Source: Streptomyces sp. SDr-06
GTDB lineage: Bacteria; Actinomycetota; Actinomycetes; Streptomycetales; Streptomycetaceae
Assembly (NCBI RefSeq): GCF_003324565.1
Contig: NZ_QOLA01000016.1
Span: 1-64,000 of the forward strand
Direction: 5' to 3'
DNA: 64,000 nt
Part shown: piece by piece, positions 50,388 through 58,872 of the stretch
How the letters are laid out: each line of letters begins with the position of its first letter
How positions within the stretch are numbered: position 1 is the first letter of the stretch
Program-made: the position numbers and the translations under genes
Notes under the pieces: generated by a model
The model's database searches: none
What the model saw: the letters and a program-made list of their open reading frames with translations, nothing else
Told to the model about the DNA's origin: nothing

Positions 50388-52940
50388 GTGGCCAACACCA
50401 CCACCCGGCGCAGGCGGAAGCCCGCCCCGGCCACGAAGCCCCGCAACATCGGGCGCGCCAAGGCGCCGGCCGCGCCGGCCTCCGCCGCCCCCGAGGAGAC
50501 AGTGCCGCTGGTGCACACGGAGGCCAGCCCGGTCCTGGCCGACGCCGCCGACCGTGCCGCCGACCTCCGGGACCAGGCCGCCGACGACGTCGCGCGGATC
50601 CTCACCCACGGCAAGGTGCGCGCCACCGAGCTGCTGGACAGCGCCCGCACCGAGGCGGCCTCACTCACCGAGGCCGCCACCGCGGAACAGTCCCGCCTCC
50701 TGGCCGCCGCCGCGACGGACGCCGACAAGGTCCGCACGGAGGCCGCCATCACCGCGGCCGCCAACGCCGACCAGGTCCGCGCCGCCGCCGAAGCCACAGC
50801 GGAGCAACTGCTCGCCGACGCGCGCCGCGACGCCGACACCGTCACGACGACGGCGGCCAGCGAGGCCGACCAGGTCCTCGCCGACGCCAACGCGGCTGCC
50901 GAGCAGCTGCTCGTCGACGCGCACCGCCAGGCGGACGAGGTCGCCGCCACGGCGGCCACCCAGGCGGAGCAGGTCCGCACCGAGGCCGCGCAGACCACCG
51001 CGAAGGCCCTCGCCGACGCGGACACGGTGCGCACCGAGCTGCTCGCGGCAGCCGAGCGCACCGCGGCGGAGACCCGCACCCGTGCCACCACGGACGCCGA
51101 ACGGCTCCTGGAGCAGGCTCGCGGCGAGGCCGACCGGCTGCGCGAGAGCGCGGGCGCCCAGGCCGCGCAGGTGAAGGCGGGGGCGGAGAAGGCGGCCGCC
51201 GAGCTGCGTGAGGATGTCACCCGCGAGCGGGAGGCGTCCCGTGCGGACGCGGCGCGTACGCGGACGCTGGCCAAGGAGGACATCGGCCGGCTGCGGGCGA
51301 CGGCGGCCGAGGACGCCGACCGGCTGACCCGCACCGCCCGCGAGGAGGCCGACCGCATCCTGGCCGCGGCCCGCACCAAGCGGGACGCCCAGCTCAAGGA
51401 AGCCGAGCAGGCCCTGGCGCAGGCCCGGCTGCGGGAAGCGGACGCGGACGTCACGCTGAAGGCCGCCGACGACATGGTGGCCGAAGCCGCCGCCCGGATG
51501 AAGCGCGCCACCGACCGCACCGAGCGGGCCCTGGAGCGCAAGCGCCTCAAGCTCAAGGCCAAAGGGGAGCGCCGGGACGCAAAGGAGGCCCGGAAGGCCA
51601 AGGCCCGTGAGCTGCGGACCGCATCCCGCGCCGGGAAGCCGGCCGCGGCCGACCGCGTGAAGCAGTTCGTGAAGGTCAACGCGGAGCGCCTGATGGTGAT
51701 CGGTCCGATCACCGCCCCGATGGCCGTCGCGTGGACAGGCCAGGCCGGGTTCGCTGAGGACATCCTCGGCTGGGTCGTCCCCTTCACGATCCTGTTCGCC
51801 GCCGCGTGGGAGCTGTCGACGGCGTTCGTGGGCTGGATGTACCACCAGGCCCGCCAGGGCGGAGACGCCGGAACCCTCTACCGCGTCAGCACATGGATCT
51901 TCGCCCTCGGGGCGGCGGTCATGAACTTCTGGCACGCCTCCGGGATACCGAAGGAGGGCAGCCGGGTCTGGGACGCGAAGAAGGAGATCTGGACGGAGCA
52001 GATCACCTACTGGCACTTCACCCCGAAGGCGGTGGCGTTCGCCGCCATGAGCATCGTGGGGATGGTGCTGTGGGAGCTGTACGCCTCCCTGATCCACCGC
52101 CGCAAGCTCCGTGAGGACGGCAAGGTCGCCAAGGCCCGCCCGTCGATCGGGGCGGTCCGCTGGTTCCGCTACCCGGTCCACTCCTTCACCGCATGGTCGC
52201 TCGCGATCACCGACCCGCGCATGACCACGCTGGACCGGGCCTGGACCGCAGCGGGCGCGGAGCTCGCGGACCGCAAGGCGGCCCGGACCGGTCTAGCCCT
52301 GCACCGGGTCGTCGTCCCCCGCCTCGCGGCCGACGACCACGGACCGGCAGCCATCCCCACCATCCTCACCCTGACCCGCACGGACCGGCCCGGACCGCTG
52401 CTGGGTCCGGTCCGCCCGGTCCAGCACGGCGGGTATCCGGTCCGGTCCGGTCCGGGCGACCGGAACGCGGTCCACGGTCCGGTCCGGACCGCAGGGGCCA
52501 CGGACCGGACCGGCGGACCGGCGCTCGCCTTGGAGGCCGGTCCGGCCGGACCGCAGGGCGCTGACCTGCTGACCGGGCCCGGTCCGGACCGTGGTCCTCG
52601 GACCGTGCCCGCCGCCCAGGGCCCGGCGGCCAGTCGGGGGGTGACGGTCCGGACCGCCGACGTCGCCCCCGGACCGCAGGGGCCGGACCGCACCGGACCG
52701 GCCGACCAGGAAGCCCCGGAAGGCGTCTCCGGTCCGGACCATGGCGAGGACGGCGGTCCGGACCTCACGGTCATCACGCTCACGGACCTGGAGCGGACCG
52801 CGCTGGACCGGCTCCGGACCGCGAACGAGCCGCTGAACCGGACCAACATCGCCAAGGCGGTCCGGACCGAGGGCGGCTCCATCGCCACGGACCGCGCCGG
52901 GCAGATCGCCGTCGCCCTCAAGCAGCACACGGTCCGCTGA
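50388..52940 (+). CDS. coiled-coil DUF2637 membrane protein (Spd-like)
   Basis: The 850-residue protein has three parts. Residues about 50-400 are an Ala/Glu/Asp/Arg-rich, nearly continuous coiled coil with regular repeats (ATAEQLLADARRDADTVTTT, AAAEQLLVDAHRQADEVAAT), recalling the polar coiled-coil proteins Scy/FilP or DivIVA partners. Residues about 434-580 form a DUF2637 membrane domain (VVPFTILFAAAWELSTAFVG, VSTWIFALGAAVMNFW, AVAFAAMSIVGMVLWELYAS). The last 200 residues are a low-complexity Gly/Pro/Arg/Asp stretch ending in a helical module (LTDLERTALDRLRTANEPLN). DUF2637 proteins act in spread of plasmids between hyphae. The C-terminal low complexity is imposed by GGTCCGG DNA repeats. 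Confidence 0.8.
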   Translation: MANTTTRRRRKPAPATKPRNIGRAKAPAAPASAAPEETVPLVHTEASPVLADAADRAADLRDQAADDVARILTHGKVRATELLDSARTEAASLTEAATAEQSRLLAAAATDADKVRTEAAITAAANADQVRAAAEATAEQLLADARRDADTVTTTAASEADQVLADANAAAEQLLVDAHRQADEVAATAATQAEQVRTEAAQTTAKALADADTVRTELLAAAERTAAETRTRATTDAERLLEQARGEADRLRESAGAQAAQVKAGAEKAAAELREDVTREREASRADAARTRTLAKEDIGRLRATAAEDADRLTRTAREEADRILAAARTKRDAQLKEAEQALAQARLREADADVTLKAADDMVAEAAARMKRATDRTERALERKRLKLKAKGERRDAKEARKAKARELRTASRAGKPAAADRVKQFVKVNAERLMVIGPITAPMAVAWTGQAGFAEDILGWVVPFTILFAAAWELSTAFVGWMYHQARQGGDAGTLYRVSTWIFALGAAVMNFWHASGIPKEGSRVWDAKKEIWTEQITYWHFTPKAVAFAAMSIVGMVLWELYASLIHRRKLREDGKVAKARPSIGAVRWFRYPVHSFTAWSLAITDPRMTTLDRAWTAAGAELADRKAARTGLALHRVVVPRLAADDHGPAAIPTILTLTRTDRPGPLLGPVRPVQHGGYPVRSGPGDRNAVHGPVRTAGATDRTGGPALALEAGPAGPQGADLLTGPGPDRGPRTVPAAQGPAASRGVTVRTADVAPGPQGPDRTGPADQEAPEGVSGPDHGEDGGPDLTVITLTDLERTALDRLRTANEPLNRTNIAKAVRTEGGSIATDRAGQIAVALKQHTVR

Positions 52941-52947
52941 CCGGACC
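52283..52947. repeat. GGTCCGG / CCGGACC repeat array, candidate transfer or partition locus
   Basis: By eye about 28 copies of the 7-mer GGTCCGG, on either strand, occur in 665 bp, where well under one would be expected from base composition. Six are perfect 10-bp palindromes GGTCCGGACC (52481-52490, 52581-52590, 52646-52655, 52731-52740, 52755-52764, 52859-52868). Most lie inside the DUF2637 gene and dictate its Gly-Pro-Val-Arg/Gly-Pro-Asp-Arg-rich tail. The last copy lies past the stop. Arrays of short GC-rich repeats are the known recognition sites of TraB-type translocases (clt/TRS) on other Streptomyces plasmids. This function is inferred here. Confidence 0.7.
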
Positions 52948-52977
52948 GCCCGCACAACTGTCCTGCCGCTCATAGTC

Positions 52978-53018
52978 GCCACCGGTCCGCGCTCGCCCAC
53001 TGAGCGCGGACCGGTGGC
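52978..53018 (+). terminator. 17-bp terminator hairpin
   Basis: GCCACCGGTCCGCGCTC (52978-52994) pairs perfectly with GAGCGCGGACCGGTGGC (53002-53018) over a 7-base loop, 38 bases after the DUF2637 gene. Confidence 0.75.
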
Positions 53019-53187
53019 GGCCACGGCCGGCAGGCCCGCTCGCCCGCGCCCGCCCCGAGCGGGGCGCGGACAGCACGGCCCGACTCGAGCACCGCCCCGG
53101 CCCCGCCATCACGGCCTCGGGGACACGGACCACACAGCTCGCACCCCTGCCCCGCCCCCAACCCCCGAGACCTGGAGGTCTTTTCGC

Positions 53188-53664
53188 ATGAACACCGAAG
53201 CCCCTGAACCCGGACCACTGCGCGATGTGGCGCAGAACCCGGAGGCGACCGCCCGGTACCTGGCCGATGTCCAGCGGGTCCTGCTGGACATCGGCCAGAA
53301 CCTGGAGACCCTCGCACGCGAGACCCGGGTGCACCTGCGCACGACGCACGTGGAGGGCGACCGCTTCTACCACGCCCGGCTGCGCGCCCTGCCCGTCGAG
53401 AGGGCGCTCAAGGACGTGCTCGGGAGCCTCAACAGCCTGACCGCAGGGCTGGAAAAGAGCGCCTATAAGCGCCACGCCCACGACGAGGTGGTCGTGAACA
53501 CGGCTCGGGACCGGAAGGAGAAAGAGCTGGAAAAGCAGCGGAAGAAGAACCCGCAGCCGCTTCAGGCCGCACCGAATCCTCCGCAGGGGGGTGCGCAGAG
53601 CCAGAATTACGGCTATGGCGCTCCTGCGTCGATTTACGACCTGGGTAACCGGGAGTCGGCGTGA
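53188..53664 (+). CDS. plasmid hypothetical protein, 158 aa
   Basis: ATG 53188 has TGGAGGTC (53173-53180) as ribosome site. The product is helical and charged (NPEATARYLADVQRVLLDIG, QNLETLARETRVHLRTTHVE) with a Lys/Glu-rich middle (RDRKEKELEKQRKKNPQPL) and a Gln/Gly/Tyr-rich tail (SQNYGYGAPASIYDLGN). No family is recognised. Its stop overlaps the GTG of the next gene (GTGA). The position between the DUF2637 and FtsK-type genes suggests a transfer-related role. Confidence 0.6.
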   Translation: MNTEAPEPGPLRDVAQNPEATARYLADVQRVLLDIGQNLETLARETRVHLRTTHVEGDRFYHARLRALPVERALKDVLGSLNSLTAGLEKSAYKRHAHDEVVVNTARDRKEKELEKQRKKNPQPLQAAPNPPQGGAQSQNYGYGAPASIYDLGNRESA

Positions 53665-53969
53665 CGCGCCCCCTCAGCAGTGTCGAACGCTCCATTCGCG
53701 GGCGGAATGGCTGGCTGAAGGAAGAAGAGCGCAGGGCGATCGAATCGCGCGGCGAGGTCGGCCGGATGGAATTCTGGCTCCGCATGACGCGCACGAAAAT
53801 AACGCGAGACGTCAAAGCCGGTCGCGGTGATGTCCTTCCCGGATTCACGAGTGTCTGCCGCCTGTTCATGCTGGCGGTGGACAAGCGGGCCGAGGGCGAT
53901 ACGCGGCTGTGGAACCACCTCATGCAGTACGCGCAGCAGGTGCTGGAGCAGCACGGCCCGCGTCACTGA
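53661..53969 (+). CDS. plasmid hypothetical protein, 102 aa
   Basis: GTG 53661 overlaps the upstream stop. The product (SSVERSIRGRNGWLKEEERR, MEFWLRMTRTKITRDVKAG, LWNHLMQYAQQVLEQHGPRH) is basic and helical and could bind DNA or a partner. No motif is diagnostic. A strong terminator follows 14 bases after the stop. Confidence 0.6.
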   Translation: MTRPLSSVERSIRGRNGWLKEEERRAIESRGEVGRMEFWLRMTRTKITRDVKAGRGDVLPGFTSVCRLFMLAVDKRAEGDTRLWNHLMQYAQQVLEQHGPRH

Positions 53970-53982
53970 ACGTCACCTGTGA

Positions 53983-54009
53983 AGGCCCCGCCGGGCTCCG
54001 GCGGGGCCT
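53983..54009 (+). terminator. terminator hairpin
   Basis: AGGCCCCGCCGG (53983-53994) and CCGGCGGGGCCT (53998-54009) pair perfectly over a GCT loop. Confidence 0.75.
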
Positions 54010-54023
54010 CGCGCGCGTAAAGC

Positions 54024-54053
54024 GTGCACACGTGCACATGCACACGCGTGCAC
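54024..54053. promoter_or_regulatory. GTGCAC repeat cluster before the next operon
   Basis: GTGCAC occurs at 54024-54029, 54032-54037 and 54048-54053, with ATGCAC between (54038-54043). The cluster lies between a terminator and the GGAAGGAG ribosome site of the 694-residue gene, where promoter and operator are expected. It looks like a multi-site operator. Confidence 0.5.
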
Positions 54054-54095
54054 ACGAGACCCCACGCTCTGTCAACCCCCTTGGAAGGAGCGAGC

Positions 54096-56180
54096 GTGTC
54101 CGACGTGGACGACCCGAACGGGATCCTGGTCCGCGGCCCCTGGCGGAACAGCGACCCGGCAAGCGATTCCTCCTACGCACCCCCGCCGGTCCCGGATTTC
54201 TCCGACACCGTTGATCCGCCGGAAGATCCTGCCGCAAATCTGCCGGATGACTCGGCGCTGCAGATCCCGCCGGTTCCTGCTGCCCCGGACCCGGCGGCGG
54301 CATTGCGGTCCGACGGAATTCCGGCACCGGAACCCGAGGAGGAAGAGGGGGAAGGCGAATATGGCGAGGGTGAATATGTTCAGCCCCGCTCTCTCGCTGA
54401 CCGTCTCGGTGACTGGATCGAACTCCGCCTGGAAATGGCGCGGACCCGCCATGAAAGCGAAGCGCCTTTCCGGGAGGCGGAAATAGCGCGGAAAGCGGCG
54501 CTGATCGAGGCCCGCACCGCGCGGGACGTCGCGATGATGGAGCAGAACGGAAAACTCCACACCGCGATGATGAAAGCGAAAAGTGACCGCGCGGCCGCGC
54601 GGGGAAAGGCCGGTGGCGGCCACAGCAGTGCGGGCCTGGGCGCGGACAAGGGCCGCTCGAAGGCCGGCGGCGGGGGCGGGTCTTCGCGCGGCGGGGGCGG
54701 CAGCGGCCCCTCGCGCGGCACCAACTCCCCTGGCTCCGGCGGGCGTTCGGGGCTCGGACCGTCCGGCAACAAGGGCGGCACGAAGGGCCCTGACCGCTCT
54801 TCTGGCGGCCGCACACCGGGTTCCGGGCGCAAGGATGCGCCCGGGGGTTCGAAAGGCTCCCAGACGGGCTCTGGCGGATCCGGCCGCGACAGCGGCAAAC
54901 ACGGCCCGGCGGGCAGCCCCCGCGCGGAGCGGACCCGGGGCCGCCAGGAGCGGCGCACCGCCGGGCATGCCGCCGGGATCGCCGACCGGACCAAGGACCG
55001 TGACCAGGCCCGCGCCAACCGGCAGAAGGACTGGGAGGAGCAGCGGGCGAAGCGGCAGGAGCGGAAGGCGAAGCGGGAAGCCGCAGCCGCGGATGCCAAG
55101 GCCGGGCCGGGCCGCACCACGCTGGGCGCGGCCGTCGCGAAGGAAGCCCAGGAGCGCTGGGACTGGCGCCGCGCCGCCGCGCAGCAGGCCAAGGAGGCGA
55201 AGGACGGCTCGGAGAAGGTGAGCCTGTCCAAGGACAAGGACGCCAAGGAGGCCTCCCCCGCACCGGTCGACAAGACAGCCGGGGAAGCCCCTGGCACAGC
55301 TCCCGGCACTCTGAAGGACGCCCCGAAGAAGGACGAGCCGTCGGACGGGCCGCCGGACGGGAAGAAGCGCCGACGTTTCTTCCGGCGCCGCCGCGCCAGC
55401 GGCACGGGCCCGGCCGGACGGGGCCGGAAAGGCGGCACCCGCACCGGGCGCACTGGTCGGACCGGCCGCACGGGACGAACTACGGGGCGGGCTGGGCGTG
55501 CGCGGCGCCGGGGCCGGGAGGACTGGGACAGCCCGTTCGGCCCGGAGGAGTCCATCCCCACGGTGGAGTGGCCCGACCGCCCCACCCGCCGGCCGCGTCC
55601 CGACAGCGGCGGCGAGGAGGACATTGAGGACGCGGTCATCGTCCCCGACGATCCCGCGGCCGTGACGACGGGCGTCAGGGGCCTGCCGCCCGCTCCGGAG
55701 CGGCACACCTCACGGCCCGGCACCACCCGACCCACCAGCACGGAAGGAAGCGGTGTGAGTACGAAGGTCACCAAGGCGTCCGGTCAGGGCGGGCTCGCTG
55801 TCCGTCACCGTACGGACATCACGTTCGACGAGTACCTGATGGAGATGGTCAACATCGCCATCAGGGCCGCCTCCGACCAGGAGCGGGCGGAGGCGCTGGC
55901 CGAATCGCTGGCCAGGGTCGCCGACGCGTTGCGGGAGATGGCCGCGGACCTGGTCGGTGACCACAACGTCTCCACCGAGGTCACGGAGCTGATCAGCGAC
56001 CTCGCTGACGCGGCCGGCCGCATGAAGTCCCAGGCTTTGCGGTGCGCGCAGGAATGCCAGACCGCTTTCGAGGCCGCCCGGTTGGCGGCGACCTCGGTCG
56101 GCCGGGTCTACGGCCAGGACATGGACGCCAAGGAGGACGCCGGTCTCACCTACGCCTCCGCCGCCGCCCACCACGACTAG
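54096..56180 (+). CDS. large low-complexity plasmid protein next to the translocase
   Basis: GTG 54096 is chosen because GGAAGGAG lies 5 bases upstream; the frame is open further back into the GTGCAC repeats. The 694-residue protein has an acidic, Pro-rich start (VSDVDDPNGILVRGPWRNSD), then a helix-rich part (LGDWIELRLEMARTRHESEA), a long Gly/Ser/Arg/Lys-rich disordered centre and a basic RRFFRRRRA patch. The conserved C-terminal domain is helical (DITFDEYLMEMVNIAIRAAS, EALAESLARVADALREMAAD, ALRCAQECQTAFEAARLAA). The acidic-basic-helical layout suggests a DNA-associated scaffold for transfer. No enzyme motif is visible. Confidence 0.65.
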   Translation: MSDVDDPNGILVRGPWRNSDPASDSSYAPPPVPDFSDTVDPPEDPAANLPDDSALQIPPVPAAPDPAAALRSDGIPAPEPEEEEGEGEYGEGEYVQPRSLADRLGDWIELRLEMARTRHESEAPFREAEIARKAALIEARTARDVAMMEQNGKLHTAMMKAKSDRAAARGKAGGGHSSAGLGADKGRSKAGGGGGSSRGGGGSGPSRGTNSPGSGGRSGLGPSGNKGGTKGPDRSSGGRTPGSGRKDAPGGSKGSQTGSGGSGRDSGKHGPAGSPRAERTRGRQERRTAGHAAGIADRTKDRDQARANRQKDWEEQRAKRQERKAKREAAAADAKAGPGRTTLGAAVAKEAQERWDWRRAAAQQAKEAKDGSEKVSLSKDKDAKEASPAPVDKTAGEAPGTAPGTLKDAPKKDEPSDGPPDGKKRRRFFRRRRASGTGPAGRGRKGGTRTGRTGRTGRTGRTTGRAGRARRRGREDWDSPFGPEESIPTVEWPDRPTRRPRPDSGGEEDIEDAVIVPDDPAAVTTGVRGLPPAPERHTSRPGTTRPTSTEGSGVSTKVTKASGQGGLAVRHRTDITFDEYLMEMVNIAIRAASDQERAEALAESLARVADALREMAADLVGDHNVSTEVTELISDLADAAGRMKSQALRCAQECQTAFEAARLAATSVGRVYGQDMDAKEDAGLTYASAAAHHD

Positions 56181-56199
56181 AAAATTAGGGAGACTGCTG

Positions 56200-56595
56200 A
56201 TGAGCAGCAGCCTGGCGAAGCCGTCCGACGGCGACAACCGCTACAAATCTGTCCAGGCCAAGCTGGACCGGCTCGGCAAGACGCTGGACGACGCCACCCT
56301 CGAACTGGAGGGGCTCCACCGCAGCATGCGGGCGAACGCCTCGCGCACCGAGGGCGTGGCCACCGACATCGAGAACGCCGACCTCGACCCGAAGTTCGTG
56401 GAGATGACGAACCTGGTCGCGGTCGCCCTGGGCGGTGCCGCCGTCCAGGCCCGCCGCCTGAGCGACACCGCGAACGAGACCGCCACGCTCACCCACCAGA
56501 CCAAGCACACCCACTCCCGGTTGTACGGGGCGCTGGACGACATCCGCTCCAACCGGAGCGAGAAGACACCCCGGCCGGGCTTCCTCACCCGCTGA
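56200..56595 (+). CDS. helical plasmid protein, 131 aa
   Basis: ATG 56200 has GGGAGA 8 bases upstream. The product is largely helical (YKSVQAKLDRLGKTLDDATL, ELEGLHRSMRANASRTEGVA, VALGGAAVQARRLSDTANET). It lies between the scaffold-like gene and the FtsK-type translocase and is probably part of the same transfer unit. Proteins of this kind near Streptomyces tra genes have no known activity. A strong hairpin follows. Confidence 0.6.
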   Translation: MSSSLAKPSDGDNRYKSVQAKLDRLGKTLDDATLELEGLHRSMRANASRTEGVATDIENADLDPKFVEMTNLVAVALGGAAVQARRLSDTANETATLTHQTKHTHSRLYGALDDIRSNRSEKTPRPGFLTR

Positions 56596-56637
56596 CCGCC
56601 CGGTTCCAACAACTCGACCAACTCGACAACTCACCCC

Positions 56638-56676
56638 GCCACGGGCGGCCCCGCACACCGCGGGGCCGCCCGTGGC
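56638..56676 (+). terminator. 17-bp hairpin upstream of the translocase gene
   Basis: GCCACGGGCGGCCCCGC (56638-56654) pairs perfectly with GCGGGGCCGCCCGTGGC (56660-56676). Because it covers the GTG at 56672, the translocase start is placed downstream at 56702. Confidence 0.7.
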
Positions 56677-56701
56677 CGTTCCCGAAGGAGCCCTGGTCCC
56701 C

Positions 56702-58819
56702 GTGTCGACGCCGCGCAGTGTCGTGCTCGAACGCCTCGCCTACACCCTGGCCGCGCCGGTACTCGCAGTGGCCCCGAACCTGTATCCCGACAGCCCGGTC
56801 AATTCCGTTGTGCAGCTGGCCGGTGCCGCCGGGATCGGCGGCATGATCCTGGCCGGCAGGAGTGAGGAGAGCGGCGCCGGGCGCAAGATCCTGCGCTGGA
56901 CACCCCTGGTCCTGGCGGCCGCCGTCGACGTCGCCGCCAAGCACACGGCGGGCTGGGGCCCGTGGTGGCTGGACGGCCTGCTCGCCGCCGGATGGGCAGC
57001 GGCCGGCTGCCTGGTGCTGCCCTTTGCCCGGCACGCCCGCCGCCACCACCGCCCCGCGCTCGCCGCCCCCGCGCCGCAACTGCAGGCAGCCCCCGCCGCG
57101 CAGGCACCGGAGCGTGTGGACGACGGTGCCGACCAGCTCACCCGCCAGACGCGCCTGTTGTGGGAGCGCGCGGGGATGCCGGCCCGGACCCACATCGTCT
57201 CCGCGACCCGCCGTCCCGGCCAGCGGCACGACCTGACGATCCTGCTGCGCGCCTCGGAGATGGGACGGCCCATCAGCGGCCTCACGGAGGCGGCCGTCGC
57301 CGCCGCGTTCGGTGTCCACGAGGACGACGTGGCCCTGGCCCCGGTCGCCATCCAGCCCGGACGCCAGGGCGGGCCGGGCTGGATGGAGGCCCACATCACG
57401 CCCGAAGCCAACCAGCGCCGCCGCACCGCCCCCACCGACCAGGAGCGCTGGAAGGACAAGGTCGCCGGCTCCACGGGCGGCGCCCCCGGCTCGGTCCTGG
57501 TCCACACGACCCGCGACGACGAGCGCGGGGTGACGTTCTACCGGGCCAAGATGGCCGACTCCACCGAAACGCCCCGCATCGACCTGGCCAAGGTCTGCCG
57601 CGGCCTGGACCGCAAGGAAGACGACTCCTGCGTGTTCGTCCTCATCGACGGCACCGAGTTCCTCATCAGCGCCTTCGACGAGCCGCCCCTGTCGCAGATC
57701 TTCACCGCGACCCGCGCACTGCTCACCCCCGACGCCAAGGGCATGTACGTGTGCGGGTTCACCATCACCGGCCAGCCGGTGAAGAACCTCGTTTTCCAGC
57801 ACGACAAGAACGCCGCGGCTCACGGCCTCATCCTCGGGGTGTCCCGGTCCGGGAAGACACAGTTCTTCGCGATCAGCATGGCGGCCGAGTCGCTGGCCGG
57901 TCAGGTGGTGTGGCTCTCCACCGTCCGCAAGGACGAGAAGACCACCGTGCTCGGGAAGCACATCGACAGGCAGGGCTCGAACGCGGTGTGGATGGCACGG
58001 CAGCTGCGCGCGGCGAATGCGCTGTGCGACATCAGGGCGGAGATGCCCTGGCCCTACGACGGCCAGCCGCACGACTACAAGCCGGGCGATCCGCGCTGCC
58101 CCTACCGGCAGCTGAACGTGTACGCGGACGAGTTCATGACCGCCGCCCAGGACGACCTGGTCGGCGAGGACATCCTGACCAACGGCGATGTCCTGACCGT
58201 CACCGGCCTCAAGTACGGCATCGGCTTCAAACCGGCAGGCCAAAGCCCGTTCGCGCACAACGGGTTCTCCACCGAGATGAAGAACAACATGCGGCAGAAC
58301 AGCCGTACCGTCGTCTTCAACATGGGCAACCCCGGAGCCACCCGCAAAGCCGCCGAAGGCGCCATGGAGAACGCCTACGACGTGCCGACCATCCCGGCCC
58401 GTTACGCCCGCCAGGAAGGCTCCGTCATCGAGCGGGCCATGAAGGGCGAGGCTGATCCGGAGAACGGGGTCAGCACCGGAGGGGTGGCCATCATCATCCT
58501 CGACGGCGGCCGCGCCGTACTGATGCGCAGCCTGTATGCCGACTTCGACACCGACCTGTCCGGCCTGTTCCCCGAGGAGGTCAACCACCTCACCGACTAC
58601 GAAATCAGGGAGCTGGAAAAGCGCGGCCTGTGGGGCGACTGGAACCGGGAGCCCGACCCCGGCGAGTTCGGCCCCATGCCCGACGAAGACGACAGTGACG
58701 GTGACGGCCGCCGCAAGGGCGGGAAGGTCGGCGGCAAGACGGCCGGTGAGCAGCGGCGTGACAGCGTCACCTCCGCCCGCCAGGCGCTGGAGGCGCTCAA
58801 GAGCCTCAACAACGCCTGA
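56702..58819 (+). CDS. FtsK/SpoIIIE-type DNA translocase (TraB-like)
   Basis: The 705-residue protein starts at GTG 56702 with AAGGAG upstream. Two or three membrane helices occupy the first 120 residues (VVQLAGAAGIGGMILAG; WTPLVLAAAVDVAA; LLAAGWAAAGCLVLPFA). The motor domain has Walker A GVSRSGKT near residues 379-386 and a Walker B-like LNVYADEF near 471-479. The core resembles FtsK-type translocases of actinobacterial plasmids, which move double-stranded DNA between mycelia. A C-terminal acidic/Lys tail (PMPDEDDSDGDGRRKGGK) may hold the DNA-recognition part. It is the central gene of the module, and the GGTCCGG array 3.8 kb upstream is a plausible recognition site. Confidence 0.8.
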   Translation: MSTPRSVVLERLAYTLAAPVLAVAPNLYPDSPVNSVVQLAGAAGIGGMILAGRSEESGAGRKILRWTPLVLAAAVDVAAKHTAGWGPWWLDGLLAAGWAAAGCLVLPFARHARRHHRPALAAPAPQLQAAPAAQAPERVDDGADQLTRQTRLLWERAGMPARTHIVSATRRPGQRHDLTILLRASEMGRPISGLTEAAVAAAFGVHEDDVALAPVAIQPGRQGGPGWMEAHITPEANQRRRTAPTDQERWKDKVAGSTGGAPGSVLVHTTRDDERGVTFYRAKMADSTETPRIDLAKVCRGLDRKEDDSCVFVLIDGTEFLISAFDEPPLSQIFTATRALLTPDAKGMYVCGFTITGQPVKNLVFQHDKNAAAHGLILGVSRSGKTQFFAISMAAESLAGQVVWLSTVRKDEKTTVLGKHIDRQGSNAVWMARQLRAANALCDIRAEMPWPYDGQPHDYKPGDPRCPYRQLNVYADEFMTAAQDDLVGEDILTNGDVLTVTGLKYGIGFKPAGQSPFAHNGFSTEMKNNMRQNSRTVVFNMGNPGATRKAAEGAMENAYDVPTIPARYARQEGSVIERAMKGEADPENGVSTGGVAIIILDGGRAVLMRSLYADFDTDLSGLFPEEVNHLTDYEIRELEKRGLWGDWNREPDPGEFGPMPDEDDSDGDGRRKGGKVGGKTAGEQRRDSVTSARQALEALKSLNNA

Positions 58820-58872
58820 TCCACCCGGCACGCACCGGTCGGCCCGGCCGCGAGCAGCGTGTTCGCGTGCGG

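Noticed and set aside
49900..52200. Minus-strand frames of 500 codons opposite the DUF2637 gene
   Set aside because: Ser/Ala/Arg-rich reverse reading of a GC-rich coiled-coil gene, without ribosome sites or family features.
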